Part shown: positions 27,692-38,383 of the stretch, in pieces
Layout: every line of letters starts with the position of its first letter
Position numbering within the stretch: position 1 is the stretch's first letter
Assembly: GCF_002001205.1 (NCBI RefSeq)
Contig: NZ_MUNZ01000085.1
Span: 1-64,000 of the forward strand
Source: Hydrogenophaga sp. A37
GTDB lineage: Bacteria > Pseudomonadota > Gammaproteobacteria > Burkholderiales > Burkholderiaceae_C
DNA length: 64,000 nt
Direction of reading: 5' to 3'
Program-made: the position numbers and the translations under genes
The notes under the pieces: generated by a model
Told to the model about the DNA's origin: nothing
The model's input: the letters and a program-made list of their open reading frames with translations, nothing else
Database searches by the model: none

Positions 27692-29107
27692 TCAGCGGCT
27701 CTCACGCTCGCGCGAGCGGGCGTTGTTGGTCGTGCTGGTGGTCGGTGCCACGGGCGATGGCGCACTGCTGGACGAAGCAGGGCTCGCAGGAGCTGCCGCC
27801 GCTCCACCTTGCGCGGTCATCTGCATGATCTTGTCCAAAGGCAGATACAGGAGGTTGGAGCCGGCCTTGGTGTCAACCATGACCTTGGTCACGTTCGAAT
27901 ACACCTGAGCCATCGAATCGGTGTACATGCGATCCCGCGTCACCTGCGGCGCCTTCTGGTACTCGACCAGCACTGATCGGAAACGTTGGGCATCGCCATC
28001 GGCCTGCCCGACGATGCGGGCACGGTAGCCCTCGGCCTCTGCGCTCAAGCGCGATGCGGCACCGCGGGCTCGCGGCACCACGTCGTTGGCATAGGCCTGA
28101 GCCTCGTTCTTGGCACGGTCACGCTCCTGACTGGCTTTGAGCACATCGTCAAAAGCGGCCTGCACCTGTTCGGGAGGACGCACATGGGTCAGGTTGATGC
28201 CTTCGACGACGACACCGACCTTGTAACGGTCCAGGATGGTCTGCATCAGCGCACGCACACGCGGAGCGATCTGGTCGCGTTCTTCCACCAGGGCCGCGTC
28301 CATCTTCATTTTGCCGACCACCTCACGAACGGCGGTCTCAGCGGCCTTGAGCACGGCCGCATCCGGGTCGCGGCTCTCAAAAAGGTAGGCCCGAGCATCG
28401 TTGAGGCGGAACTGGACCACAAACTTGATGTCGACAATGTTCTCGTCAGCCGTCAGCATCGACGACTCGCGAAGACCGGTTGCGGGCACGATCGCGTCGC
28501 GCCCCACATCGACCGAGCGGAGCTGTGTGACGAAGATGGTTTCGTGGCGCTCGATCGGGTACGGCAAACGCCAGCGGAAGCCGGCGCCCGCCGTGCTACT
28601 GAACTTGCCAAAACGCGTGATCACGGCCTGCTGGCCTTCCTGCACGATGAAAAAGCCGGTGCCCAGCCAGATCAGCAATGCCACGACAGCAATCAATCCG
28701 GCACCGATACCCGCAGATTTGGGACTGGGATTGAAACCGGGTGTACCTCCCCCGTTGCCACCCCGGCCCGATCCACCACCCTTGCCACCCAGCAGGCCTC
28801 CGAGCTTGCGATTGAAGTCGCGCCAGAGCTCATCCAGATCAGGCGGTCCCTGGTTGGGTCCCTGTGGTGGGCGTTGGCCGCGCGGGGGCTGACGGGGCTC
28901 TGGGTCGCGCTCAGGCTCAGCGCCCGCCTTGGGCTCATTTTCACCACGTGCTGGCTCGTCACCGCGGCCCCAACGAGGATCATTCAGATTGAACACGCCC
29001 AGCCAGCGACGAAGCCAGCTTGACGAATTGTTGCTGTTCGCGCCACTGGGCGCGGATTCCAGATTCACATCCATGGATTGCCAACTCTTCTTTCGAATCA
29101 AAACCAT
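27692..29107 (-). CDS. hflK: HflK, membrane regulator of the FtsH protease
   Basis: 471 residues from the ATG at 29107, which overlaps the hflX stop as TGATG; an ATG at 29074 is a shorter alternative. A long Pro/Gly/Arg-rich cytoplasmic start containing NLNDPRWGRGDEPA, a membrane span near 135-155, and the band-7 domain with VQEGQQAVITRFGKF, LTADENIVDIKFVVQFRLND and VVEGINLTHVRPPEQVQAAF. The C-terminal 30 residues are low-complexity Ser/Ala/Pro/Thr. It works with HflC and FtsH. Confidence 0.94.
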   Translation of the reverse strand: MVLIRKKSWQSMDVNLESAPSGANSNNSSSWLRRWLGVFNLNDPRWGRGDEPARGENEPKAGAEPERDPEPRQPPRGQRPPQGPNQGPPDLDELWRDFNRKLGGLLGGKGGGSGRGGNGGGTPGFNPSPKSAGIGAGLIAVVALLIWLGTGFFIVQEGQQAVITRFGKFSSTAGAGFRWRLPYPIERHETIFVTQLRSVDVGRDAIVPATGLRESSMLTADENIVDIKFVVQFRLNDARAYLFESRDPDAAVLKAAETAVREVVGKMKMDAALVEERDQIAPRVRALMQTILDRYKVGVVVEGINLTHVRPPEQVQAAFDDVLKASQERDRAKNEAQAYANDVVPRARGAASRLSAEAEGYRARIVGQADGDAQRFRSVLVEYQKAPQVTRDRMYTDSMAQVYSNVTKVMVDTKAGSNLLYLPLDKIMQMTAQGGAAAAPASPASSSSAPSPVAPTTSTTNNARSRERESR

Positions 29108-30348
29108 CACATTGTGCCCATTCCAGGGAGCAAGTCCTGCGCACCGGTCAAGTCGCGCTCATCGTCAGGAAGGGCTTGGGCTGGTCTCTCCGCCAGAACA
29201 ACCGATGACAACAACGTGCGCAAGTCCGGGAGACCGGCTCCGTTCAATGCGCTCACGAAGATACGAGGCACACTCTGCCCTTCGAGTTCCATCAAGTCGC
29301 TCAGTACCAAGGGCTGAGTGGCAGGGTCCATCACGTCCAGTTTGTTGAACACCAGTATCTGTGGAACCTGGTCTGCGCCAATGTCTTTCAGAACCCCCAT
29401 CACCGACGCGATCTGCTCCAGATGAGCCGGATTGGAAGCATCTACAACATGCAACAACAGATCGGCATCGGCCGCTTCTTGCAGCGTGGCCGCGAAAGCG
29501 TCGACCAACCCGTGGGGCAGGTCGCGAATAAAACCCACGGTATCCGACAATGAAACCGAGCGCCCCGCCTCTCCGAGATAAAGCTGGCGTGTGGTCGTGT
29601 CCAGCGTCGCGAACAACTGGTCGGCCGCATAGGCACGAGCCTTCACCAACGCATTGAAGATGGACGACTTTCCGGCATTGGTATAGCCCACCAATGAAAT
29701 CGAGAAGGCTTCGCGTCGTTCCCGCTGGCGCCTTTGGGTGGCTCGTTGCTTTTTGACCTTTTCCAGCCGCTCTTTGGTGCGCTTGACCGCATCATTGATC
29801 ATGCGCCGATCCAGCTCGATCTGCGTCTCACCCGGACCGCCGCGCATGCCGATACCGCCACTCTGGCGCTCCAAGTGGGTCCAGCGGCGCACCAGCCGTG
29901 TCGACAAATACTGCAGCCGCGCCAACTCCACCTGCAATTTTCCCTCATGACTGCGGGCACGTTGTGCGAATATCTGGAGAATCAGCAAGGTCCGGTCGTT
30001 GACCGGCAGTCCAAGCTCCCGCTCCAAATTACGTTGCTGCGCCGGGCTAAGCGCTTGGTCAAACAAGACCTCGCTGGCACCTGTGGATTGGGCCAACGTC
30101 CTGATTTCGTCAGCCTTTCCGGAACCCACAAACAGTGCCGGATCGGGCGCTCGGCGCTTGCAGGTGACCCTCTCGGCGACTTTAAACCCTGCGGTTTGCG
30201 CAAGCAGACCCAATTCCTCGAGCCCTCGATCGAAATGGGGGCCGCCCAGATCCACGCCCACCAAGATTACCGATGGGGCAGTAGAAGATGTGGATACGGA
30301 GGGATTCAAATCAGATCCGCCCGATGGAATGGCGGGCAAGGCGCACAC
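29107..30348 (-). CDS. hflX: GTPase HflX
   Basis: 413 residues from a GTG at 30348, 31 nt after the hfq stop. The N-terminal ATP/ribosome-binding domain contains FDQALSPAQQRNLERELG and the glycine-rich loop GIGMRGGPGETQIELDRR. G domain: GYTNAGKSSIFNAL near 205, DTVGFIRDLPHGLVDAF, and NKLD near 316. It rescues or splits stalled 70S ribosomes under heat or antibiotic stress. The hfq-hflX-hflK-hflC order is conserved. Confidence 0.95.
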   Translation of the reverse strand: MCALPAIPSGGSDLNPSVSTSSTAPSVILVGVDLGGPHFDRGLEELGLLAQTAGFKVAERVTCKRRAPDPALFVGSGKADEIRTLAQSTGASEVLFDQALSPAQQRNLERELGLPVNDRTLLILQIFAQRARSHEGKLQVELARLQYLSTRLVRRWTHLERQSGGIGMRGGPGETQIELDRRMINDAVKRTKERLEKVKKQRATQRRQRERREAFSISLVGYTNAGKSSIFNALVKARAYAADQLFATLDTTTRQLYLGEAGRSVSLSDTVGFIRDLPHGLVDAFAATLQEAADADLLLHVVDASNPAHLEQIASVMGVLKDIGADQVPQILVFNKLDVMDPATQPLVLSDLMELEGQSVPRIFVSALNGAGLPDLRTLLSSVVLAERPAQALPDDERDLTGAQDLLPGMGTM

Positions 30349-30378
30349 AGCACCAGCCCATCACAATACGAGGCCCGA

Positions 30379-30630
30379 TCAAGAGGCCGCAGCTTCGTCC
30401 GGACCGACGGCAGTGAACTGCACCGGACGACCCGGCACGATGGTGGAGATGGCGTGCTTGTAAACCATTTGCGTGACGGTGTTGCGCAGCAACACGACGT
30501 ACTGGTCAAACGATTCGATCTGACCCTGCAATTTGATGCCGTTGACCAGATAGATCGACACGGGCACATGTTCCCGGCGAAGCTGGTTCAGGAAAGGGTC
30601 TTGCAAGAGCTGGCCTTTGTTATTGCTCAC
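30379..30630 (-). CDS. hfq: RNA chaperone Hfq
   Basis: 83 residues from a GTG at 30630, chosen because ACGGAG sits 7-8 bases upstream and because the resulting start ([20 protein letters not shown]) matches the family. Sm1 includes [20 protein letters not shown] and Sm2 includes [15 protein letters not shown]. The C-terminal tail is short and acidic. The hexamer binds sRNAs and mRNAs. Translation from GTG may limit its level. Confidence 0.97.
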   Translation of the reverse strand: MSNNKGQLLQDPFLNQLRREHVPVSIYLVNGIKLQGQIESFDQYVVLLRNTVTQMVYKHAISTIVPGRPVQFTAVGPDEAAAS

Positions 30631-30709
30631 GATATGCTCCGTGTTCAAAAGAAGTTGATAGGACGTGAACCATACCACACGCCTGCCGGTCGGCTGGGGT
30701 TGGCCCAGC

Positions 30710-32053
30710 TCAATCCGCATCCTTGAAGGGGTTGTCCGCGGTCTTGAACTCGATGCGAAGCGGCGTACCCACCAGATCAAAGGCTTTGCGGAAGCGCCCT
30801 TCGAGGAAACGCTTGTACGCATCAGGCACGTGCTGCAACGAGTTGCCGTGAATCACGATCACGGGCGGGTTCATGCCACCCTGATGGGCGTACCGCATCT
30901 TGGGGCGGAACATGCCGCCACGGGTCGGTGCCTGGAAAGCCACGGCCTCCATCAGCAATCGCGTCAGCACCGGCGTGGTCATCTTGCGCATGGCCGATGA
31001 CCTTGCCTGGATGATCGATTTCCACACCGGGCCCAGACCCTGGCGCTTCTTCGCTGAAATCAGGTGCAGCGAAGCGAACTTCAGGAACGCCAGTCTTGTT
31101 TCGATCTGGCGCTCGATCTGTTCGCGCTGATAGGCGTCCACAGCATCCCATTTGTTGATCGCCAGCACCACGGCACGCCCACTCTCCAGAATGAAGCCTG
31201 CGATGTGCGCGTCCTGGTCCGTCACGCCCTCGGTGGCATCCAGCAACAGCAGCACAACGTGCGCGCTTTCGATGGCCTGAAGGGTCTTGACCACCGAGAA
31301 CTTCTCGATCGCCTCGAACACTTTGCCCTTGCGGCGCAAACCAGCGGTATCGATCAGTTCAAACTTCTGGCCATCCTTTTCGAACGGCACCGAGATCGCG
31401 TCACGGGTGGTGCCGGGCATGTCGAACGCCACCAGCCGCTCCTCACCCAGCCAAACGTTGATCAGCGTGGACTTGCCCGCATTGGGCCGACCCGCCACCG
31501 CCAGGCGGATGACACTGGTATCCTCTTCCTCGGCTTCTTCGTCGTCCTCATCGGCCAAGCCGGGTATGGCTTCGAGCGCTGTGTCCAGCATGGAGCGCAC
31601 GCCCTGCCCGTGCGCACTCGACACCGGAAGCACCTCACCCAGGCCGAGTTCAAAAAACTCCACCAGCTGCAGGCCTTGCGTCATGCCCTCGGCCTTGTTG
31701 GCCACCAACACCGTGGGTTTGCCCAACCGGCGCAGGTATTTGGCGATGTCGTGGTCTTGCGCACTGATGCCCGCACGGGCGTCCACCACAAAGATCACGA
31801 CGTCCGACTCGGCCACGGCCTGACGGGTCTGCTTGGCCATTTCCTTGTAGATGCCGGACTCAGCGGTGGGCTCGAACCCACCGGTGTCAATCACGATGAA
31901 CTCACGCTTGCCCACGTGACCATTGCCGTAGTGGCGATCACGGGTGAGGCCAGCGAAATCCGCCACGATCGCGTCTCGGGTACTGGTCAGTCGATTGAAC
32001 AGGGTGGACTTGCCCACATTGGGCCGCCCCACCAAGGCGATAACGGGTTTCAC
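30710..32053 (-). CDS. der: Ribosome-assembly GTPase Der (EngA)
   Basis: 447 residues from a GTG at 32053. Two tandem GTPase domains: [15 protein letters not shown] near 8 with DTGGFEP, and [20 protein letters not shown] near 183 with [10 protein letters not shown], joined by an acidic linker ([13 protein letters not shown]). The C-terminal KH-like domain includes [20 protein letters not shown]. It is essential for 50S assembly. Confidence 0.97.
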   Translation of the reverse strand: MKPVIALVGRPNVGKSTLFNRLTSTRDAIVADFAGLTRDRHYGNGHVGKREFIVIDTGGFEPTAESGIYKEMAKQTRQAVAESDVVIFVVDARAGISAQDHDIAKYLRRLGKPTVLVANKAEGMTQGLQLVEFFELGLGEVLPVSSAHGQGVRSMLDTALEAIPGLADEDDEEAEEEDTSVIRLAVAGRPNAGKSTLINVWLGEERLVAFDMPGTTRDAISVPFEKDGQKFELIDTAGLRRKGKVFEAIEKFSVVKTLQAIESAHVVLLLLDATEGVTDQDAHIAGFILESGRAVVLAINKWDAVDAYQREQIERQIETRLAFLKFASLHLISAKKRQGLGPVWKSIIQARSSAMRKMTTPVLTRLLMEAVAFQAPTRGGMFRPKMRYAHQGGMNPPVIVIHGNSLQHVPDAYKRFLEGRFRKAFDLVGTPLRIEFKTADNPFKDAD

Positions 32054-32105
32054 GGAAATAGACTTTCGTTCGGGAACGCAGAAAGCCTGTGTTCTTCAGC
32101 AAATA

Positions 32106-33242
32106 TCACTGTGAGCGCCAGGCGTAGACGCCGCCATTGAGCGTCTGCACTACCAGCGCAGGACCAGACAGCACGGGTGCGGCAATGATGGGGGAGCCAT
32201 CGGTCGTGAGCCGGGTCAGCTCGCTGCCATCTTCTCGAGAGGCAAGATGCACAAGCCCCGTGCCATCACCCACGGCAAGCAGGCGACCCAAAGCCAGGGG
32301 AGCGGTCAGTTCACGGAACTTCAAGCGATCAACCTCCCAACCACGGTCCCCTTTGGCACGTTGCCAAGCCAGCAGGCGGCCATCCGCCTCGCTGCCAAAA
32401 ATATACTGTTCGTCACCATGCACGCCCGTCACACCTTGTGCAGGCTTGCTCCAAAGCAAGCGTCCAGTGTCCGCGTCCACACAACCCACTGCTGAATTGA
32501 AAGAGCGGGCACACACCGTGTTGCCAATCCGGCTCACAGAGCCCACCAGATCCACCAGTCGCTCGACCTCGTTGGTGCCACGCGAGTTCGCGATGGACGC
32601 CTCCCAACGGACCGTGCCATTCAGGGGGTGCAGACCCACCAAGCGACCCGACAAGCCTGCCACCAGCGTGTCGCCAACAGCCAACAGCACGCCCGATTGA
32701 CGCAACACCAACGGCTCGCCAGGACGGGCTTGGGTCCACAGCCGAGCGCCGTTCTGGGCATCGAACGCAATGACGCTGCGATCGGCCGCCAACACAAACA
32801 CACGACGTCCCGCCACGAGGGGTGACGTGAACGAAGCAGCGGGGAGTTGCACACGCCAGCTTTCGCGCCCATCGGTCATGGCTATCAACTGGTTGCCTTG
32901 GCTCACCACGGCCGTCGTTTGGCCATCGGAGCCCGCTCCAGTGGCCAACGATGTGCCGAGGTTCAGGCGCCAGACATCGCGCCCGGACGTTGCATCCACG
33001 GCGGCCACGGCTCCCTTCGTACCCGCGAGGTACACCCTCCCCTGGTGTGCCCACGGCGCCATCGACGGGGATGAGGGGCCCATCTGGGTTGACCAGATCA
33101 GTTGCGCGCTCGCGCGGTTGGCCGGAGGGGCGAGTTCGGCCGGCTTCATCTTGACGGGACCGGACGAACACGCCGCCAGCACCATCACGGCCACCATGGC
33201 CACCACCTCACCCATCACGCGCAAACGGCCAAGCTGGATCAT
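32106..33242 (-). CDS. bamB: Outer-membrane assembly lipoprotein BamB
   Basis: 378 residues from the ATG at 33242; the frame is open to a TTG at 33260 inside the upstream gene. The signal peptide ends VAVMVLAAC, a lipobox. The rest is an eight-bladed PQQ-type beta-propeller: repeated blades with DATSGRDVWRLNLG, FDAQNGARLWTQARPGEPLV and VDADTGRLLWSKPAQGVTGV. It binds BamA and helps fold outer-membrane proteins; bamD is elsewhere in this window at 43300. Confidence 0.95.
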   Translation of the reverse strand: MIQLGRLRVMGEVVAMVAVMVLAACSSGPVKMKPAELAPPANRASAQLIWSTQMGPSSPSMAPWAHQGRVYLAGTKGAVAAVDATSGRDVWRLNLGTSLATGAGSDGQTTAVVSQGNQLIAMTDGRESWRVQLPAASFTSPLVAGRRVFVLAADRSVIAFDAQNGARLWTQARPGEPLVLRQSGVLLAVGDTLVAGLSGRLVGLHPLNGTVRWEASIANSRGTNEVERLVDLVGSVSRIGNTVCARSFNSAVGCVDADTGRLLWSKPAQGVTGVHGDEQYIFGSEADGRLLAWQRAKGDRGWEVDRLKFRELTAPLALGRLLAVGDGTGLVHLASREDGSELTRLTTDGSPIIAAPVLSGPALVVQTLNGGVYAWRSQ

Positions 33243-33256
33243 GTTACTCAGGGCGC

Positions 33257-33931
33257 TCAACGCGCCGCCTCGTTGGAGGCTGGTGCCGGGGACACGTCCA
33301 CGCCCAGCGCCGCCAGTTTCACTTGCACAAGTTGCCGGTACTCATTGCGGTTGCTCAGACCGTCCCATGCCTTCTGGTACTGCGCTTTGGCGTCGTCGCC
33401 TTTGCCCTGGGCCATGAGCACATCGCCACGGCGATCCGCGGCCAACGGCTCGTAGGCCTTGGGCATGGGCGCCTCCAGCACCTTCAGCGCTTGGTCAAAT
33501 GCCTTGCCCTCCAGGTGCACACCGGCGAGCCGCAGGCGCGCCACGGCCTGAAAGGACTCGTCAGAAGACTTTTCAGCCACCCAGGCCAGCGCCACTTTGG
33601 CCCCATCGGGCTTGCCCGCGTCAAACAGGCTCTTGGCCGCCAGCAATGCACCTTGAGCCGCATAGCTGGTGCCACCGAAGCGGTCTTTCATGTCAGCCAG
33701 TGCACGTTCGATTTTCTCAGCGTCCTTGGAATCGGATGCCCGTTCGATTTCGTCGAACAGGGCGGCGGCCTTGGTGGCCTGGCTGCGCTGCCAGTAGTTC
33801 CAGCCGTTCCAGGCGGCAAATCCACCTAACACGGCGATCAACACCCAGGTGATCAGGTTGCCGTATTGGGCCCAGAAGTGTTTGAGCTGGTCGAGTTGTT
33901 CCTGCTCTTCAAGATCGAGATGTTGCGCCAT
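33257..33931 (-). CDS. yfgM: YfgM-like ancillary subunit of the SecYEG translocon
   Basis: 224 residues. A cytoplasmic start (MAQHLDLEEQEQLDQLKHFW), one membrane span (about 25-44), then a periplasmic TPR-like domain with LADMKDRFGGTSYAAQGALL and ADRRGDVLMAQGKGDDAKAQ. It matches the YfgM/DUF2133 family, which binds PpiD at the Sec translocon. It sits between hisS and bamB, as in E. coli. Confidence 0.92.
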   Translation of the reverse strand: MAQHLDLEEQEQLDQLKHFWAQYGNLITWVLIAVLGGFAAWNGWNYWQRSQATKAAALFDEIERASDSKDAEKIERALADMKDRFGGTSYAAQGALLAAKSLFDAGKPDGAKVALAWVAEKSSDESFQAVARLRLAGVHLEGKAFDQALKVLEAPMPKAYEPLAADRRGDVLMAQGKGDDAKAQYQKAWDGLSNRNEYRQLVQVKLAALGVDVSPAPASNEAAR

Positions 33932-33985
33932 GGGTGTCCGGGGAAATTGCTTGAGTCGATTGTAGGTGGTGGACCACGCAGAGGC

Positions 33986-35281
33986 TCAGGCGCAGCGCAG
34001 CGAGAGGCCCCAGGCCAAGACATCGCTCAGCGGTTGGAGCTGCTGAACGACATCGCCGTCGCGGACGCCGCGCAGCGGCTTGACTGCCACCATGCCCTGC
34101 TCCAGCTCCTGCGCTCCGAACACAAGGGCGAAACGAGCGCCACTGGCATCGGCCTTTTTGAATTGAGATTTCATACTGCCCATGCCATCGGCGCCGCCTG
34201 CGTGCATGGTGACGCTCACCCCTTGACGACGCAGTTCACGCAGAAGGCGCATGGCCGCGGGAAGGGCCGCCACGTCCGGCACCACAGCGTAGACGTCGGG
34301 CACAACCGGTTCCGGCAGACGACCTTGCTCTTTGAGCAGCTCCAGAATGCGCTCCATGCCCAAGGCCCAACCCACGGCCGGGGCCGGCTTGCCACCGATC
34401 TGCTCGAACAGGCCGTCGTAGCGCCCTCCGGCACAGACCGTGCCTTGAGAGCCCAGCTGGGTGGTGACGAACTCGAACACCGACAGGTTGTAGTAGTCCA
34501 TCCCACGCACCAGGCGCGGATTGATGCGGTAGGCAATGCCTTGCGCATCCAGCAGCGCACGCAGGCGGTTGAAGTGGTCCAGCGACTCATTCCCCAAAAA
34601 GGCCATGAGGTGCGGCGCACCGTTCACCATCGCCTGCATGGCGGGATTTTTCGTGTCCAGGATGCGCAGCGGGTTGCTGTGCAAGCGGCGTCGGGCATCT
34701 TCGTCCAGCAGGTCGGCGTGGGCTTCCAGGTAACTGATCAGCGCCGCGCGGTGCGCCTGACGCTCGGCCGGCTGACCCAGGCTGTTGATTTCCAGCTCAA
34801 TGCCTTCGAGGCCGAGTTCGGCCCAAAGGTCGCAGGCCAGCACGATCAGCTCGGCGTCCACGTCCGGGCCTGCAAAGCCCAGGGCTTCGGCGCCGAACTG
34901 ATGGAATTGTCGGTAGCGGCCCCGCTGAGGGCGCTCATGGCGAAACATCGGGCCCATGTAATACAGCCGCTTGCCACCGTCGTAGAGCATGGAATGCTCC
35001 ACCGCCGCGCGCACCACCCCTGCCGTGTTCTCCGGTCGCAGCGTCAGCTGTTCTCCGTTGAGGCGGTCTTCGAAGGAGTACATCTCCTTCTCGACGATGT
35101 CGGTCACTTCGCCCAACCCTCGAACGAACAGGGCTGTCGGCTCGACGATGGGTGTGCGCACATTGCGGTAGCCATATCGGCGCATCAGCGCACGCAAGGT
35201 CTCTTCCAGCCACTCCCAGTGAGCGGACACAGGAGGTGCAATGTCGTTCATGCCTTTGACGGCGCTCAGTTTCTCAACCAT
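33986..35281 (-). CDS. hisS: Histidyl-tRNA synthetase
   Basis: 431 residues. Class II fold: [20 protein letters not shown] start, motif 2 [19 protein letters not shown] near 112, the histidine-specific loops [15 protein letters not shown] near 258 and [20 protein letters not shown] near 285, and motif 3 [14 protein letters not shown] near 307. The C-terminal anticodon domain includes [20 protein letters not shown]. It charges tRNA-His. Confidence 0.97.
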   Translation of the reverse strand: MVEKLSAVKGMNDIAPPVSAHWEWLEETLRALMRRYGYRNVRTPIVEPTALFVRGLGEVTDIVEKEMYSFEDRLNGEQLTLRPENTAGVVRAAVEHSMLYDGGKRLYYMGPMFRHERPQRGRYRQFHQFGAEALGFAGPDVDAELIVLACDLWAELGLEGIELEINSLGQPAERQAHRAALISYLEAHADLLDEDARRRLHSNPLRILDTKNPAMQAMVNGAPHLMAFLGNESLDHFNRLRALLDAQGIAYRINPRLVRGMDYYNLSVFEFVTTQLGSQGTVCAGGRYDGLFEQIGGKPAPAVGWALGMERILELLKEQGRLPEPVVPDVYAVVPDVAALPAAMRLLRELRRQGVSVTMHAGGADGMGSMKSQFKKADASGARFALVFGAQELEQGMVAVKPLRGVRDGDVVQQLQPLSDVLAWGLSLRCA

Positions 35282-35326
35282 GGATGCTTGTCAGGTGAAG
35301 GCGCGGCTTCATCGCCGTGCTGTGGG

Positions 35327-36625
35327 TCAGGCGGTGGCGCCGAACCTTTTTTCAATATAGTTTTCAACAACCGTCTGGAACTCGGCGGCAATGCGATCAC
35401 CCCGCAATGTCAGTGCCTTCTGGCCGTCGATGAACACCGGCGCCGCCGGGGCCTCGCCCGTGCCGGGAAGGCTGATGCCGATGTCGGCGTGCTTGCTCTC
35501 GCCAGGGCCGTTGACGATGCAGCCCATGACCGCCACCTTCATGTTCTCGACACCGGGATAGCGCTCGCGCCATGCGGGCATGGAGCTGCGCAGGTAATCG
35601 TCGATCTGCTTGGCCAGCTCCTGAAACGTGGTGCTGGTGGTGCGACCACAACCAGGGCACGCCGTCACACTGGGCACAAACGCGCGCAGCCCCAGCGCCT
35701 GAAGGATTTCCGAGGCGATCAACACCTCCTGGGTCCGTGCCTCGCCGGGTTGCGGCGTGAGCGAGACGCGGATGGTGTCGCCAATGCCCTGCTGCAACAA
35801 AACGGCCAGTGCTGACGCCGATGCCACCGCACCTTTGGTCCCCATGCCGGCCTCGGTCAAACCCAGATGCAACACATGGTCAGTGCGCTGGGCCAGCGCC
35901 TGATAAACCGCGATCAGATCTTGCACGCCGCTGACCTTGCACGACAGCATGATGTTGTTCGGGTTCAGACCGATCTCTTCGGCCCGGCTGGCCGAATCCA
36001 GTGCCGAAGTGATGAGCGCCTCGTACATCACCTGGCGCGCCTCCCAGGGCTCGGCCCGCTGCGAATTGGCGTCCATCAGGCGCGCCAGCAGATCCTGGTC
36101 GAGACTGCCCCAATTCACACCAATGCGGATGGCCTTGTCCCAGCGCGCGGCGATCTCGACCATCTGGGCAAACTGGCGGTCACCCTTGTCTCCGCGACCG
36201 ACGTTCCCGGGGTTGATTCGGTACTTGGACAGCGCTTCGGCGCAGGCCGGATGGTCGGTCAGCAACCGGTGACCGTTGTAGTGGAAATCACCGATCAACG
36301 GCACATGAATGCCCATGCGGTCGAGCTGTTCGCGAATGTGCGGCACCGCTTTGGCCGCCTCATCGTTGTTGACCGTGATACGGACCAACTCCGAGCCAGC
36401 CTGGGCGAGTTCCTTGACCTGAATGGCGGTACCGATCGCGTCGGCGGTGTCCGTATTGGTCATGGACTGCACGCGCACGGGCGCACCGCCACCGACCGTG
36501 ACACGGTGCGATTGCCAGGCCACCACGCCCGGACGGCTACGACGAACACGTGGGGCACTGATGGCGATGGGACCGATCAGGCCAGCCTGCGACCCAGCGA
36601 TGGAGCGATCTGACGGCATGTTCAT
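35327..36625 (-). CDS. ispG: 4-hydroxy-3-methylbut-2-enyl-diphosphate synthase IspG (GcpE)
   Basis: 432 residues. TIM-barrel start with [20 protein letters not shown] and the C-terminal [4Fe-4S] domain with [11 protein letters not shown] near 325 and [19 protein letters not shown] near 368. It performs the reductive ring opening of MEcPP in the MEP isoprenoid pathway. It overlaps the rodZ stop as ATGA. Confidence 0.97.
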   Translation of the reverse strand: MNMPSDRSIAGSQAGLIGPIAISAPRVRRSRPGVVAWQSHRVTVGGGAPVRVQSMTNTDTADAIGTAIQVKELAQAGSELVRITVNNDEAAKAVPHIREQLDRMGIHVPLIGDFHYNGHRLLTDHPACAEALSKYRINPGNVGRGDKGDRQFAQMVEIAARWDKAIRIGVNWGSLDQDLLARLMDANSQRAEPWEARQVMYEALITSALDSASRAEEIGLNPNNIMLSCKVSGVQDLIAVYQALAQRTDHVLHLGLTEAGMGTKGAVASASALAVLLQQGIGDTIRVSLTPQPGEARTQEVLIASEILQALGLRAFVPSVTACPGCGRTTSTTFQELAKQIDDYLRSSMPAWRERYPGVENMKVAVMGCIVNGPGESKHADIGISLPGTGEAPAAPVFIDGQKALTLRGDRIAAEFQTVVENYIEKRFGATA

Positions 36626-37506
36626 TTAACCTGGAACCTCGCCACGCTGTTGCGCGCATAAGGCATGACATCAAAGGCCAGTCCACGAACGGTAACCTCT
36701 ACAGCATCTGCTCGACCCAGCACCACCGAATAGGGCGGAGAAGTCGAAAAGCTGAGGACGTCGCCTGTTTTGAGCATGCGTTGCACCTGGGAAGCGCCCC
36801 GGCCGTCCACCACCTCGACCCACGAATCGCCGTTGGCTTTGATGCTCAAAAGACCGCTACCTTCCCCTCCAGCGACGGGTGCTGCCACAGCGGTTTCCGT
36901 GCTTTGTGCGACCACCGCTGTAGACGGCGTCAACACCACCTGCTCACCGGTGGTGGCTGGCACGACCGTGGGCGAAGGAGCAAGCTCTGTTGTGGCGGTC
37001 TTGCTTTCCGAGGCGGGCGCCTCGTTGGTGTCAGACAAACGGGTCACGACCCCCGAAACGGCATCCATCAACGGCCGCAAGTCCGGCAGGTACATCAGCG
37101 CCACGGCGGCCATCACCAACGCCCCAGCCCCCAGCACCGCAGGACGCCGCAGCCATTCCGAGGGTTGCAAAGACAACGACCCCCTGGCCGATCTGAAAGG
37201 TGCATTGATGGTGTGCGACGAATCGCCCAGCATCGGTGTACGCCCCGAGGGGATTTGCTCCAGCACGGGCGCAGGATCAATTTTGAGCTGGCGGCAGGCG
37301 CTGGAGGCCAATGCGCGGGCAAACGTCATGTCCGGCAGCTCTTCGTAGCGCCCTGCTTCCAGCGCTTCCAGTTTCTTGACGGGCACCTTCAGCGCGGCGG
37401 CCATGGCCGCAATGTGCAATCCGGCAGCTTCGCGCGCTTGGCGCAAAAGCACCGGCTGGGTCCCTGGCTCCGCACCGGCTGCATCCGACACCATCGGCTC
37501 ACTCAT
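36622..37506 (-). CDS. rodZ: RodZ-like cytoskeletal membrane protein
   Basis: 294 residues. An N-terminal HTH_25 domain (about 18-90) with [20 protein letters not shown] and [20 protein letters not shown], one membrane span near 120-140, a Thr/Ser/Ala-rich linker, and a periplasmic DUF4115 beta domain with [20 protein letters not shown]. It anchors MreB to the membrane and shapes the rod. It overlaps pilF by 8 nt and ispG by 4 nt. Confidence 0.9.
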   Translation of the reverse strand: MSEPMVSDAAGAEPGTQPVLLRQAREAAGLHIAAMAAALKVPVKKLEALEAGRYEELPDMTFARALASSACRQLKIDPAPVLEQIPSGRTPMLGDSSHTINAPFRSARGSLSLQPSEWLRRPAVLGAGALVMAAVALMYLPDLRPLMDAVSGVVTRLSDTNEAPASESKTATTELAPSPTVVPATTGEQVVLTPSTAVVAQSTETAVAAPVAGGEGSGLLSIKANGDSWVEVVDGRGASQVQRMLKTGDVLSFSTSPPYSVVLGRADAVEVTVRGLAFDVMPYARNSVARFQVK

Positions 37507-38383
37507 TGAACGCCCCCCGTTGGTAAGACGCGTACTCCGGCGAACGAGGGAACCGCCGCTGCAACTGCTGCGCGAGCTGGTCGGCCGCCTGCGGGTTGTT
37601 CATGCGACGTTCAACCTTGATGCCCAACCAGAGTGACTCCGCGTTGGCCAGATCGGAATTATTCAGACGGCGAATGTAAAACTGTGCGCGTTTGTCATCG
37701 CCTCGTTTGTAAAGCAGAGACGCGAGGTTGTAGCCCGTGATGGGATTGGCCGCATCCAGTTCGTAAGAGCGGGCGAAGCTGCCCTCGGCCTCAGCGAACT
37801 GGCCCATTCGGGTCTGGCAGAACCCTTTGGCCATGAGCGTCTTCGCCTGTCCGCCGTAGGCCGGATTGGCCAGCGCGCGGGTAAACAGCTGAATGGCCTC
37901 GGCATGACGACCCTGCTGGCAGGCAAACCAGCCGTAGTTGTGCAGCGCATCGGAATCACGCTCATTGATCTGCAAGGCGCGTCGGAAACTGTCTTCCGCC
38001 TGGCCCGGCTCGTTCATCCGCATGTAGACCAACCCGCGCAGCACATAGGCAGGTCCATACGCAGGGAAAGCGGCGAGCGACTGCTTGATTTCGTCCAGCG
38101 CCACCGATGTCTGACCCTGTTCAAAGTAGCCGGTCGCCAGCTCAAGGCGAATGCGGGCGCGCTTCTGCGCCTCGGGTTCGTCGGACTCGGTGAGCGGCTG
38201 CGCCTTGTTGGAGGTGGGCGTTCCAGGCCCGCTTGCACAGGCCGACAGCACCGACAGCAAGATCGCGAGGAGCAGCAACAACAGCCATCGAGCCTCCGCA
38301 GAACGCCCGACCAACGGCCCACCATCGGGCCGGGCCAGAAGACCCGGTTTTGCCAAGAAGCGGGTCGGGGTGGCGTGTGTCAT
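37499..38383 (-). CDS. pilF: Type IV pilus biogenesis/stability lipoprotein PilF (PilW)
   Basis: 294 residues from the ATG at 38383, which overlaps the rlmN stop as ATGA. An unusually long cytoplasmic start (about 30 residues) precedes the signal segment [16 protein letters not shown] with lipobox. Six TPR-like repeats follow, for example [40 protein letters not shown] and [20 protein letters not shown]. It helps the PilQ secretin multimerise in the outer membrane. Confidence 0.88.
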   Translation of the reverse strand: MTHATPTRFLAKPGLLARPDGGPLVGRSAEARWLLLLLLAILLSVLSACASGPGTPTSNKAQPLTESDEPEAQKRARIRLELATGYFEQGQTSVALDEIKQSLAAFPAYGPAYVLRGLVYMRMNEPGQAEDSFRRALQINERDSDALHNYGWFACQQGRHAEAIQLFTRALANPAYGGQAKTLMAKGFCQTRMGQFAEAEGSFARSYELDAANPITGYNLASLLYKRGDDKRAQFYIRRLNNSDLANAESLWLGIKVERRMNNPQAADQLAQQLQRRFPRSPEYASYQRGAFNE